Source: Kryptolebias marmoratus
Lineage: Eukaryota > Chordata > Actinopteri > Cyprinodontiformes > Rivulidae
Reading direction: 5' to 3'
Length of the DNA stretch: 64,000 nt
Assembly: GCF_001649575.2 (NCBI RefSeq)
Contig: NC_051445.1
Span: 8,614,561 to 8,678,560 of the forward strand
Of the stretch, positions 25,681 through 37,663 are shown one piece after another. The stretch's first letter is position 1. Each line of letters opens with the position of its first letter. The notes under the pieces were generated by a model that was not told the origin of the DNA, ran no database searches, and saw only the letters and a program-made list of their open reading frames with translations. The position numbers were made by a program, and so were the translations under genes.

Positions 25681-26393
25681 TAAAAACTTGAAAATGTAAA
25701 CTTAAGTTCACACTGTGGAAAACATTAAAACATAAACTCTAACTAAGCTTAATGTTAACCACGATAATTAATGTTGACAATATATTTGCAACTAAAAAGC
25801 CAGTTCCTGGCCTCCTGGGGACAAATAATAGAATTGTCACAGTTTTTTCAACTCATTAGAAAGTGTGGAAAAATTCTTAGCTGCCCCAAATGAAAAACGC
25901 AGATTGATCAAATTGTGATTTTGTTAAAGATTCTCTTTAAACAGTCGAGCTGCAGGATCTCATCTGTTCTGAACAGACAGCACAAATCCAGTCAGTGGTC
26001 TTAAAAGCAAACCAGACATCTGAGTACATGATTAGATCATCAAAACTCAACCTCTTATATTTAGTGAGTGCATGACAGTGATGATATTGCAGTGGTTTCC
26101 AGTCCACTACTTTTGATTAAAAGGTTATATTTTAAATTTGTCTGATTTGTTTGAGACCAGCAGGATATGCATAAAAAAATCTGTCTAAAAGTAAATGTGT
26201 AATATTTCAGTGTATTTGTCAACCTCTTGTTGTGTTTTTTATACCCAAGAGTTAGATCCAAAATCACACCTATATATCTACATATCTAATTTTTTACACA
26301 TCATTGATTTATTTTTTACCAGCTGTGAATGGGGCTTTAGCTGAACTTCAAGTAAGAAAAGTTTCAGAGAACAGTTTCCAGTGAGTCTTTCTG

Positions 26394-27136
26394 ATGCTGC
26401 ACTGTCTTCTTAAATCAGTCTCACTTTCTTTGTTTTTTTTTTCCAGAAGTTTGCAGAAGTGCTTGACAGCCAAACGACCAGCAGCCAGACACCAACGGAC
26501 CGAGGCCAGCCAGCACAGCTGCAGTGTTAGTGGTGTTGTACCTGCAGTTCACTATCTGTGCTTCTGCAGCAGGCTTCATAATTATACAACAGTGTTTTTT
26601 TTAAAACTGTCTCGTAATAAAAGGTCAGCAGTGAAACAAGCAATGTAGTTTAAGTGACTGTTTCCGAGAGAACCCACAGATGCTTGACCCAAATGATAGA
26701 GGTCAAGAGTTTTTCCACAAAAGGAATTCAAAGCTGTAATTCATTTATTTCTGGTTTAGAAGAGGATTTTTGTTATGTAACATTTGGCTCTGCTTTTTGT
26801 GTCGCTGACCGTCTGCAGACCAGTCAGAAACAATAAATGCTGCTATTTAACTCTTTTATTTCGCAACTTTGTATTTCATACCTCATATCCAAAGTTCACA
26901 TTGTGCTGTGTGCAGATTTACAGGATATTTAATTGTTTTTTTCTGGTCTATGAATTGTTTTGATTGCAGAGAAGCCTTTAACATATTTGTCACTGCGACA
27001 GTGATGCAGTCTGAATGTGAATGGAAATTTCTGAACGTTTCCATGCATTTCTTGCCAAAATCAGAAGTTTTAAAAAAAGAAACAGAAATGTGCCTACATG
27101 CATCAGTTTCTGTTGAAATCATTAAAATGATAACAG
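26394..27136. other. intergenic, nothing recognised
   Basis: Two short open frames occur here, but neither shows homology or splice structure I can support. Confidence 0.35.
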
Positions 27137-27147
27137 GAAACTGAAAC
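27137..27147 (+). promoter_or_regulatory. ISRE-like motif
   Basis: GAAACTGAAAC fits the interferon-stimulated response element core GAAANNGAAAC bound by IRF/ISGF3. Function is not shown. Confidence 0.3.
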
Positions 27148-27849
27148 AAAATGGAAGAATAAGATCAAAAGCACATCTTAAACCACAACTTTCCAGTTAA
27201 AAAAAGTGGAGGAGATGAAGAAACAATCTTGTCTGTTTTCTATGCACCTAAAAACATCCACCCACAGCTCTTACTTACTTGATTCACATACAATGAAAAC
27301 CTTTCCATATAAATGAAACATATCTTTTCAGCATTCACTCAAACAAACAATTCACACCTAAAGCAGCAAACTGCCATACTTTCTTCTTCCTGAGTCCCCT
27401 GATGTAGGTCTGTGTTTATCATTTAAAATCAACTAAACACACATTTTTTTGCATGCATGCAGTATTACATAAACCAGTACAGACAAAGCAAATACAATAT
27501 TAATATTTAATATATTAACTATTTAATATTTCCAATGAAGTTTGTCAGCTTTAAGTCTCAGTTTATAAAATGTGATTTTTAATCAAATCACAGCAACGCA
27601 AGAAAAACAGACATTAGGTTTATTTGTTGTCTTGGGCTATCCATATATCTGTCTAAAATCAATGCTGACCTTCAAAGTACATTAAGAGTAAAAAAAGACA
27701 CATAATGAAAGACTGAAACCGATGTAAAAGTTTCTGTGCTTTACTTTTTTAAATCCAGTAATGTGCAAATTAGAATGCTTAGAACAACAGTGCATTTGAA
27801 AGACGAGGAATGAAAGTCAGCCGTAGTGAGAGAGAGTACCTGTGTGTGA

Positions 27850-28262
27850 ATGAGAGGGAGGCAGGTGGAGCAGTGAGGCTACGAGGAGCAGGGGTCACAA
27901 AGGTCAAGGGTCGACTTTCCAGGAGGACGGGGAGTGTGGTAAAGAGGTGAAGAAGAGAGTCCAGGCAGGATGGAGCGGATGGAGAAAAGTTTCAGGTTTG
28001 TGACAAAATGGTGGCAGCAAAGGTCAAAGGAAAGGTTTACAGTGGTGAGAGATGCTGTGTTGGACGGTTTGGAGACAAAAAGACAGGAGACAGAACGGGA
28101 AGTGGCAGAGCTGAAGATGTTGAGGTTCTCCTTGGGAGGGACGAGGATGGACAGCATCAGGAATGAGGTCATCAGAGGTCATCAGAGGTACAGCACAGGC
28201 TGAAGGACTGGGAGTTAGAGAGGCCAGACTGAGACGGTTTGGACATGTACAGAGGAGGGACA
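27850..28262 (+). mobile_element. RTE-type LINE fragment, C-terminal ORF end
   Basis: The + strand encodes, across frame breaks, the typical end of an RTE-like reverse-transcriptase ORF: EVAELKMLRFSLGGTRMDSI, RNEVIRG, then EARLRRFGHVQRRDS. It is truncated at both ends and frameshifted at a local CATCAGAGGT duplication near 28170-28188. Confidence 0.7.
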
Positions 28263-28750
28263 GTACTCATCATTTTAATGCAATTATTAACATTTTAGAC
28301 ACACATTTGACTTTTCTTCAGAACTTTAATGGCATACTATTTAAATGATCTCTTACATTTTCTATAATTTGTTTATGTTTTGTTGCTTTTAACTCACTGC
28401 TTTTCAGTCTTTTTTCCGCTGATGTGCTCAAGCAGAGGAAGGAAATAACTTTTTCAATGCGATGCTCAAGACTAATAATGACAAAAAATAAGCTGCCGTA
28501 TGATGTTACTATTAATTAAAATGTCTAATTAATTTAACTTCAATAAACAGTTTATTGAGAGTTCAATAAACTGAAGAATAAATAGATTGCGGAAGTAAAG
28601 TAGAAAAGACTAAAGAGTTCTTTTTTCTCCATTTCTGTAAAATGATTGTACGTAGAATTTCCCACAAAAGTACCCATTTCAACACGAATCCATTCATGTT
28701 GAGATTATAAAGCTTAGAGGACAGGATGAAACTTGGTAGAAGAGTAATCT

Positions 28751-28834
28751 GAAAATGAAACCTAAATGTGCTTTTATCCCTGCAGTCCTTTTATTCTGAG
28801 CAGCAGGAGACAGACGTAAAATTGAAAGTGAAAC
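28751..28834 (+). promoter_or_regulatory. pair of ISRE-like motifs
   Basis: GAAAATGAAAC (28751-28761) and GAAAGTGAAAC (28824-28834) both fit GAAANNGAAAC and lie 73 bases apart in the same orientation, about 2.3 kb upstream of the second CXCR3-like copy. This is inferred from motif alone. Confidence 0.3.
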
Positions 28835-29336
28835 ACTTCACTCTTGTGTCTGACATTCCCTCTTAGAACTGTAGTGACTTTTATTTGTGGTTTATTACCC
28901 AATACTAAACAGACGAAACAGAAAACGGGGGAATAAAAAGCTTTTTGTGGTCTAGTACCACATGAGTATCAGAACTTGTCACAAGTTCTTTTTCCATTTT
29001 CAAATCACTTTTAAAATGACCACAGATAAAATTTAAAAAAGATTTAGATTGTTTAATATCTTTCCCTAATTAAAACTCAGCAAATTATTTAGACATTTAA
29101 CCGCATAAACAAGCCAAAACATACATCTTTAAAAGAGAAACCAGGATGCATATTTTTTTAAAAGTTGGTCTTTTTATTAAGTGATGAACTGTTCAGGATT
29201 GTGAACTGTGCATTGTCTCACTCAGTAACAGCTGGGAAAGGCTCCATCGCCCCACATCTACACATAGAATGAGGCAACTACAAACAGAAAAAGAAAATTA
29301 ATGCTGATACATCCTATTTTTTGAAGCATTTTGCAT

Positions 29337-29725
29337 TCAATCCATCCATCCATCCATCTTCTTCCACTTATCCGGGGTCGGGTCGCAGGGGCAGCGGCCT
29401 AAGCAGGGAGACCCAGACTTCCCTCTCCCCAGCCACTTGGGCCAGCTCCTCCGGGGGAATCCCAAGGCGTTCCCAGGCCAGCCGAGAAACATAGTCCCTC
29501 CAGCGTGTCCTGGGTCTCCCTCTGGGCCTCCTCCTGGTGGGACATGGAACACCTCACCAGGGAGGCGTCCAGGAGGCATCCTAATCAAATGCCCGAGCCA
29601 CCTCAATATGGCTCCTCACAACGAGGAGGAGCAGCGGCTCTATGCTGAGTCTCTCCCGGATGACCGAGCTTCTCACCCTATCTCTAAGGGAGAGCCCAGA
29701 CACCCTTGTGTTCAATCTTCCACTT
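29337..29725 (-). mobile_element. LINE 3' end (Rex/RTE-like) with (ATCC)n tail
   Basis: The minus strand encodes RWLGHLIRMPPGRLPGEVF, EGDPGHAGG and CPCDPTPDKWKKMDGWMD, the familiar C-terminal end of an abundant fish LINE. It is followed at the 3' end by a short tandem repeat (CCATCCATCCATC on the + strand). It is 5' truncated near 29725, as usual for target-primed insertion. Confidence 0.8.
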
Positions 29726-29729
29726 TAAA

Positions 29730-30092
29730 ACATTCATCCATCCATTTCCTTTACCTGCTTCTCCTTTCCAGGCCGCTGGAAGCTGGTGCCTATCTACAGC
29801 AGTCACTGTGAGGTGGGGGACACCCTGGACAGGGTCACAAGTCCATCACAGGGACACATAGAGACAAACGAGACAAACAACCATTCACAGTCTCACCTAG
29901 GGACAATTTTACAGTTACCACTTAACCTAACATGCATGTTTTTGGACAGTGGGAAGAAATCGGAGTACCTGGAGTAAACCCACGCGAGCACAGGGAGAAC
30001 ATATAAACTCCACCCAGGAAGGCTGCAGGTCGGGACACGATCCTGCAACCTGGGAGGAGACAGCTCTGACAACTGCGCCGCTGTGCCAAACA
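29730..30092 (-). mobile_element. tRNA-derived SINE with LINE-like tail
   Basis: On the minus strand it begins GGCACAGCGGCGCAGTTGTC (tRNA-like A-box region). It continues through the highly conserved GTCCAAAAACATGCATGTTA block and ends in GGATGGATGAATG-type tail repeats. It sits directly next to the LINE 3' end at 29337-29725 in the same orientation. Box B is degraded. Confidence 0.75.
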
Positions 30093-31071
30093 CAATACTT
30101 AGAAGTAAAAAACCAAATTAGAAAAGGAGAAATAAAAGCGAAATGAAACTTGAAAAATCTCATGATTGTGCTGGTAAAGATTCCCTACGTTTGCAGTTCT
30201 GTTTCAAGTTCCTCTGTAGCATCAGCAAAACTGGACGACAGAAATTTCCCTTCTGCAGTGTGCTTGTGTGTCCTACTGAGACGTAGACTTCGGTAAATTT
30301 TAATTTTATTATTTCATATTGTCTTTTTTTTTGAATAGTTGATATTTTAAAATAATGCAAGTTCATAAATAATTATCAGCCTTGATTTGAAAAAAAAAAA
30401 AAAGCTTTCTCCGGGCCTTTCCTCTATAGAGTTGTTTATACATTATTCTAAATCTTGTCTTTACTAATATACGACTAAAATAAATTGAATTTTGAAGTTG
30501 ATAGTCTCACAATCATAAAAATCTGGTGTTAATATAGTTTTGTTTTTGTGACAATTAGATCTTCTCCTTTATGCATGTGCAGCGTTTCTTTGATTGCTCT
30601 GGTTTCCTTAGTTTAAAAACATGCACGTTAGATTAACGGGTCATTTTAAACAGACCGTTGTGTTCGTGAACTTGATTGTTTGGCCTTATGCTGGACTGAT
30701 GCCAGATTTCATCCCTCTGCACCAAAAGCAGCTAAAAGAACAGATCAGTATTAAAATGAAATGTGCTTTGTAGCGTGTTGGCGTGCCACTACTTACAACA
30801 TTTGAGATTTTTAACCCTTTATCTTAACAAACAAAATGTTTTTTGACTGTTACGGTTTGTTGTTATGATGAAAATGTTCATTTATGATATTTTGTTCCCA
30901 ACACATACATGGGTCTTTAAAAAGTGAACGTCATTTTGGCTTCCTTTCCTGTTCTCAGATTCTCTATTTATGAAACTTTTAATCAGAACCTTAACTGGAT
31001 AAAATTGCTGAAAAGGTTTATTGGTCAACCCCTTGACAATTGTACAGTTTGTAATTGAAAAATACTGTGCA
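30093..31071. other. intergenic, upstream of CXCR3-like copy 2
   Basis: No 5' untranslated exon like that of copy 1 was found. AT-rich, nothing else recognised. Confidence 0.4.
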
Positions 31072-31115
31072 TTTCAAGTTCTAAAAATAAAGTAAAATCT
31101 TTCTTTTTTTCATAG

Positions 31116-32250
31116 ATGTACATGATGGAGTACATTGACGACTCAGAAGAACAGCGTATTTTGTCTGACCTGTTTGATGAGTTATACTATGGCAATGATT
31201 CTTATGCATATGACAACTGTTGCGATGAAGAAGATATTTGCAACCCGAGCGAGGGAATGAGTTTTGAAGCGATCTTCGTCCCAGTTCTGTACTCAGTGGC
31301 ATTTGTTGTGGGTATTCTGGGAAACGGATTGCTGCTGGGCGTCCTGTTTCAGAGCAGGAGGAACTGGAGTGTGACAGACACCTTCATCCTCCACCTGGGT
31401 GTCGCAGACATCCTGCTGCTGCTGACGCTGCCCCTCTGGGCTGCACAGTCTGCTAGTGAGAAGGGATGGACATTTTATAACCCACTCTGCAAAATTACTG
31501 GAACTCTTTTTACGGTAAGAAATCTACAATAAGAAAGATGTGCTGAAAATGCAACAGAATCTTTGTAACTGATTTCCTTTTATTTTCAGATCAACTTCTA
31601 CTGTGGGATTTTTCTCCTGGCCTGCATCAGTCTGGACCGTTACCTGTCCATTGTCCATGCTACTCAGATGTACACCCGCAGGAAGGCCTAGGGTCGTTCA
31701 AGCCAGCTGCTTGGTGGTGTGGTTGTTCTCTCTGCTCCTCTCCATCCCTGACTGGATCTTTTTAGAAGTTGTGTCTGATGAAAGACGAGGGAAAGCCGAG
31801 TGTGTTCGCAACTATTACAAATTTGGTCAAAAGCCCTCTTCTTCCTTAAAAACAGCAGCACGAGGTTTGTACCACGCAGTGGGCTTTCTGCTCCCTTCAG
31901 CTGTCCTGATCTTCTGCTACTCCAGCATCCTGTGGCAGCTGCGGTGTGGCACCCAAGGCCTCCAAAAGCAGAGAGCTTTCAAAGTCATTATAGCCGTGGT
32001 GGCAGTTTTCTTTATCTGCTGGACCCCATACAATATCACTCTCATGGTGGACACAATTCGCCAAAACAACGACAGCAGTCCATGTGAAATGAACACGTCT
32101 CTGGACAAAGCTTTGCTGGTGACCTCTTCATTGGGTTACCTGCACTGCAGCCTCAATCCCATCCTGTATGCTGTTGTGGATGTGAAAATCCGGCGTCAGC
32201 TGCTGAACATCTTGAGGTCGCTGGGCTGCAAACAGGCAACAAGCATCTAA
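31116..32250 (+). pseudogene. cxcr3: CXCR3-like chemokine receptor, copy 2 (same frameshift, shorter tail)
   Basis: Direct copy of the receptor at 21676. From about 31072 to 32165 I see only about three base differences, including an identical 75-bp intron (31515-31589). The same extra G gives the same TAG (31689-31691) just after DRY. From the end of TM7 it diverges: AVVDVKIRRQ in place of AFVGVKFRRQ, and a short tail ending QATSI instead of the long Ser-rich tail. 3' UTR words (AAACTGTG, GTGCAGTTTT) are alignable with copy 1 but clearly diverged. A poly(A) signal AATAAA is at 32497-32502. The pattern fits an old tandem paralogue overwritten by gene conversion. If the extra base is a shared assembly error, both would be functional genes. 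Confidence 0.85.
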
Positions 32251-32502
32251 ATCAAATCTGCAGAATCTTCCTTTATTCTGACCCTGCAAATGCCTCCAGC
32301 TCCTCTATGCAAGCTTACAAACTGTGTTAAAACTAACATAAAGTCAAAGACATCTGAACGTGCAGTTTTCAAGTTTTTTACCAGTTTCTCTGAGAAGTTC
32401 AGACTTAATATGACTATAATTCAGTATTATTTTTTTTCTCTATCTTTGAATTCTTGCCTCCATATTTACCTTTTTTATTACCAACTGTTGTCATATAATA
32501 AA

Positions 32503-34000
32503 CTTAGAACATCTTCATGACTTTGTGTTTATTTTTATTGGTACAGCTGTCCGATATTTATGGTTTTCAGATAGGAGTTTTGATTGTTGGTTCCTGTGTA
32601 GAGCTGCAGGAAGCTCCAAAGGAAGTTGACCAGTAAGTTAAAGGTTATAAGTGTTGGTTTTTTATAGCATTGCTCTGTTATTGCTCAAACACAGCACTCT
32701 CATACACTTTTTTTTTTTTATAAAAGTAAAAAAAATCAAATTGATTTAGTATTTTTTTAACTGTTTATAAAATACGCTGTATAAATAATCCAAACATCAT
32801 GTTTTACTTGTTACTGTAAACTAGACTGAAATAGGTCACACTTTTTTTTACAGTTCCATGTGGAAATAACAAACAAAACACAAATGTTTTAATGTGTTTA
32901 GCGTACACACAAGCCTAAGTGTGCCTCCTCGTTCTGGTCTGAGTTACAGAGAGGCTGAAGCTGGAACTGAACAGCTGACACTGATTTCACAAAACTCTCA
33001 GCTGTTCTGGTTTGTCAGTTTGAAGTAAATTTCAGAAACTTGTAATCTTATAATCAGTTTTAGCACCAAAAAATGTCCCCGTTTTGTGTGGGAGCAAATT
33101 ATTTTTGGATTTCTTTTTGTTTTTTTATGGCAGTTCGTCTTTTGCTCCACAAGCTAAAGGGTTATCATTTGCACAATGAGTGATTTCCTGATTACATAAG
33201 TTTGGCTTGTGTTTATTTTGTAAATGGCCTCAGACAAACCACAGGAAAGACGCCACTGTCGGCAAGAAGACCACAGACCTGGTTGAGGCAGCTCCTGTTT
33301 GATAGGTGCTTTAAACACACAGTAAGGTGCAAAATGCATTAGGAACAGTCACTTTTCTGAATAATATTTTTTGCAGAACACCATTTTGCACTTTTTTTTG
33401 CATGTGGCTGCAAAGAAAACACTCTGCCACACAAAGCAATACGCAGGCAGGAAGTCACCTTGAGAAAGGATGAAGTGTTTGACGTGCACAGTCACGCAAA
33501 GCTCACAACAAATCATGCTTTTCTTACGGGTTCCTATACATTTATGATGCATACGTTTAGCTCATATATGTCGTGACACAAAAATCACCCTGCGGTAATT
33601 TCTGTGAAATTATTTCACGCCATTGTTTCAGGAAGCAGAAGAAGAGGTGAGAAAAGTCAGAGTCACATCCTGAACCGCACGTTTGCAGCTGGAAGGTTCG
33701 AGCCACGGTGCGAGCAAAGCTGAAATGAGTCACAACGCGACAGAAAACATACATTCAGCGTGACTCCTGTGCACCGACTTCATTTATAGTAAATGGAAAC
33801 CTTTTACAGCAGCAGGTTGGACCAACAGCGGCCATGTTGAACTTTGACATTTTATTCATTCAAGCAGAAGTAGCCTTCACTCAAGAAAGGAGAAATAACA
33901 GGAACACGTCAGTGCTGAAGTCTCACGTAGGTAAATGCGGTATCATCCAAACCAAACAACATATCAACACGTTGCCAGTGTTTGTGTTTTGTTTTGTTTT
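32503..34000. other. intergenic, nothing recognised
   Basis: No exons or clear elements seen. Confidence 0.4.
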
Positions 34001-34004
34001 GTAG

Positions 34005-34530
34005 AGTTAGCAAAATATCTCATGAACCAGAGAACAGATTTTAATAAAGCTCTCAGAAAGCAATCATTGGATGTGCATCTACAGCTGATTAACATCTTGA
34101 GTCAACCCAATTCAATATGGCCGCCACAGCTAACTGATTTTAGAAAACACAAATTGGCTACAATTTAGTCATTTTTACAGATAATGAGCTAAAATTTGCT
34201 GTCAGTGAAGCTGACAGACACACGACTCACTGCACAAGATCTTTGCTTAAAACTTTGGCATTTACTGTTAGAGTCATTACTGTCTGTCTGTTACCAAAAT
34301 ATCTCATGACCCACTGGACAGATTTTAGTGAAACTCTCAGAAGGTAATTATTGCATGCACATGTACAACTCATTACCTTTTGGACTCATTCCAATTCAAG
34401 ATGGCTGCCACAGCTAACCAACTTTAGCGAACACAGAAAATGTCTATAACTCCATCAATATTACACATATTGAGGTAAATTTTGGTGATGCAGTAGCTGA
34501 GAGTCAGTCACAACACATACTCTGAGAGCT
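34005..34530 (+). repeat. two diverged tandem units of about 290 bp
   Basis: AAAATATCTCATGAACCAGA ... CAGATTTTAATAAAGCTCTC ... AATATGGCCGCCACAGCTAA at 34010-34135 recurs as AAAATATCTCATGACCCACT ... CAGATTTTAGTGAAACTCTC ... AAGATGGCTGCCACAGCTAA at 34295-34415. The two units lie in direct orientation with a period of about 285 bp. I know similar sequence as a dispersed repeat in other fish. Confidence 0.7.
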
Positions 34531-36330
34531 AGCACATCTCATGGAGTTTGTGCTTACAAAGTTTGACAAAATCATCTATAACTCTGTCTTTTCTTAGTTT
34601 AAATCTCTGGCATGAAAGGCAGTGGGTGATATCCGTGCCTTCAAGTAACGCTGGGCCTTTAATTTTTATATCAACATCACTGACTTCTGCTGTGAGGCGG
34701 CTCTTTACTTCCTGATTTACAGTTTCATGAAATCTAAATGAAGATTTGCTGGCCGCCTGATGACGAAGGGAGTAACTGAGTTTCAGTGTTGGTAATTTAT
34801 TTACAGCTCAGGTTCTGTTTGACCTTTCAGTTGTGGAGCTGTTGCTGAAAGAACTGAAAGATGTTTTCTTGGTGGAGACACACCAAAGTCTTAGAGGATT
34901 TAAGAGCTTTACTCGACAAACATGATCGTGATGTTTTTAACATGTGCTCACCTGTAAAAGATTTATTTATTTTTTTTAATCAAAGAACTGCTACTTGATT
35001 TGCTGCTCATCTTTGTCTTACTTCACAGACGACCTTTGGCTCAGGCAGGAAATAGAGTCTTAACTTGATGGGATTTTAAATTCCAAAAGCCATTAGTGTC
35101 ACATCACTAAGATGCATGTCTGCTGTTAGAGCCAACTGGCAATTCTCACATTTAATATGATGAGATCTAACCTCCAAATAAATTTAAGTAACTGTCAGAA
35201 AACAGGAAACAAAGGGTTTCCCCCCCCCCCCACGTGAAATTATCATTTACTGGGTTTCCAAAAAGAGCACTTAAGAGTTGTTTTTAATTTGAAACCGTGC
35301 TTTGAATCTTCATTTTTGATCTAAGCTCAAAAATGAGGCTTGGCTCTCAGGCACTGACCTGCAAAGCATGTGTGGGAGAAAGAAAAAAAAAAAAAAAGAG
35401 CACAAGTTTTTCAGCACAAGTGCTTTTTATCTCCACAGGAAGCTTTTTCTTTTTTCTAATGTCTCTTTGTTTGTCATCTACTTCTCCAGTGTGCCTTCAC
35501 ATGAAGCACCACCGTCCTCCCGTCCAAACAAAAAGCTTCATTATGACTCGACCGCAGCTTCTGTCGACGGCTTGTTTTCAGCCTTCACAGTGTGGCTCAC
35601 TGTCACCTGACGGATGAGATAAGCTCCTCTTTCTGTTCCTCTGTGCACGTCACAGCAGGCACACACAGGTTACAACAATTAAGCCAAAAAAAAACAAAAA
35701 CAAAGAAGAGCTGTCGGCGTTGCAAAGCGAAACAATCTTCGGTGTGAGAATGTGTGAGAGCAAGGCGCGGCTAATCTCACCGCATTCCTGGAAATCCCAC
35801 ATTTGTTGCTGGTTTCAGATTAAAAAAAAAAAAAAACAGAAGAAAACTAATTAAATAGAAAGTCAGATAGTTTATTTTATAAAAACAGCTTGTTACATTG
35901 GATCTTTTAAGTAGATAAAAGTAACAGAAAAGCACCGGGAAGAAAAAAAACAGCTTATATTATATCAGATCTATGACACCAACTTCAAAATAGCTGTCAG
36001 AAGAAATAATTCTGCTTTGTTATGATGTAAAACAAGAAAAATAATCTGATTTAATTTGCAATTGTAACATATAAAAAAATAAAAATCTGTATATGTCATA
36101 TTTCAGAGGCTTACAAGGTTAGATTTAATGTAATTGCACATTAATACAGGATATGAGTCATTCCCTTGTGTTTTTTAACAAATATAGAAATAGATTCACC
36201 GTCCCACAGAAGTCCTCCTTCTTCCTGAAAGCCAGGGCGTGGGGGTCACTGAATTCCCCTTTTTGGAGGAGCCTCATTCAGATCAACCGTCTGAGCAACA
36301 GGAGGGTATTTGTGTCAATGTAACCCACGA
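34531..36330. other. intergenic, with a 12-base C run at 35220
   Basis: Twelve consecutive C at 35220-35231 and several A runs. No exon recognised; the short Lys-rich frames near 35370 come from poly(A). Confidence 0.4.
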
Positions 36331-36338
36331 ATGGCAGA

Positions 36339-37663
36339 TCATAACATCTCTTTCTGCTCCTCCTCAGACGTAGTCTGGTCACATGGTGCTGTTTCGCCCA
36401 CATCCAGCTCCCACAGCGAGCTGTGCTGAGCCGCTGCGTCACATTTCATCAGTTTCAGTATTCTCTCCCTGAACTTTCCATAAAGCAAGAAATACAAGAT
36501 TGGTCTGAGGCAGGCATTAATGCAGCCTACAGCTGAGGTGACTGTAAAAGCGGTTTTCAAAGAATCCACAAATTGTGCAGAGGATTTGTTGAGAAGCTCT
36601 TGCGATCTGTAAAAGATGACGTCTGCAATGAGGGCAATGTTGTAGGGCATCCAGCAGAACAGGAAGACCACCATCAGAATCAGGATGACCAAAACGGGTC
36701 TCTTCTTCTGGATGCCATCAGCACTGGGCTTCAGCCGTAGGAGAATACGGGAAGATAAGATGACAAGGAGTGCTACAGGGAGCAAAAAGCCCACTGTCAG
36801 GTGGATCAGGCGTAAACCCAGCAGCCAGTCAACTCCAGACTTGGAGTATGGGAAAACGCTAATTGTTTTCCCTTGCAGTGAATCTTCCTCAGGCTTTAGG
36901 AGCTTCCAGTCAAGGCCGGTGAGGAACAGGGAGACAAGCCAAACCAACGGGCAAATGACAAATGTAAACTGGGTTCTGCGGCGGGAAAACCAGTCTGCAT
37001 GGATGGTGGTCAGGTAGTAAATTAAACAGATGCACACCAGCTGAAAGATCCCCATATAGAAGTTGATCTGAAAAAAGACAGGAAAAAAAAAACACTTCAG
37101 TTTCACTGTTTCCCTTCTCTCGCCTCTTCCTAAAACCCTTTGAAAGACTCAGAGGATGTTATATAAAAGGGAGAGTCAAATAAGACCGAGTCTGATAAGA
37201 GCTTAATGTGAACAGGAAATAACAACCTACAGTCAAATACCTTCTATTAAAAACAAAGCATCACAGAATACTTTCACTTTCAGTATGATTCTCTGGCAAC
37301 ACTTACGTTAAAAACGGCTCTGAATATTGTGAAGAGAGTCTCGGAGCACCATCCGCAATGCTGATTAGGCTGTGCGGCCCAGAAGGGCAACGTCACAAGC
37401 AGCAGGATGTCCACGACTCCCAGCTGGAGAAAAAAGGTGTCCGATGTGCTCCACGACCGCCTCTTTTGTCCCAGAACTGTCAGGAGGAGAATGTTCCCCA
37501 GCAGACCCACAATCACCACCACAGAGTAGAAGAGAGGCAACCACACGATCTGACTGATTCTCCTCTCCTCTCCTCCTCCTCCTCCATCATCTTTATAGTC
37601 ATAAGAGTCATTATAATCATAGTCATAAGACTGATTGAAGATTCCACCAGGGATCACCTTCAT
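36339..37663 (-). CDS. cxcr3.3: atypical CXCR3-like receptor lacking DRY
   Basis: Two coding exons (37307-37663 and 36339-37067), joined in phase at AVFN|INFY, encode 361 residues with seven transmembrane segments. The N-terminus is rich in Tyr and Asp (NQSYDYDYNDSYDY), as in CXCR3. Exon layout, the TDTFFLQLGVVDILLL-like TM2 and INFY at the start of exon 2 place it with the two CXCR3-like copies. However, DRYLS is replaced by IYYLT and NPILY by RPILY. The cysteines expected at the top of TM3 and in extracellular loop 2 appear replaced (ETLFTIF and KTISVF). CWMPYN in TM6 is kept. Zebrafish Cxcr3.3 is a DRY-altered scavenging receptor, so this is likely its counterpart: a non-signalling decoy. 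An acceptor just upstream of the ATG and a donor at 38111 indicate a 5' untranslated exon. Confidence 0.8.
37271..37281 (-). promoter_or_regulatory. ISRE-like motif in the intron of the atypical receptor
   Basis: The minus strand reads GAAAGTGAAAG, the IRF core repeat GAAANNGAAA. Motif evidence only. Confidence 0.25.

Noticed and set aside
26394..26648. Open frame of 84 codons after a pyrimidine-rich stretch and AG
   Set aside because: No recognisable domain, no partner exon; likely chance.
35368..35617. Lys-rich open frames
   Set aside because: Produced by a poly(A) run; no splice sites or homology.
37098..37112. GTTTCACTGTTTC as an ISRE
   Set aside because: Spacing between the GAAA halves is four, not two.
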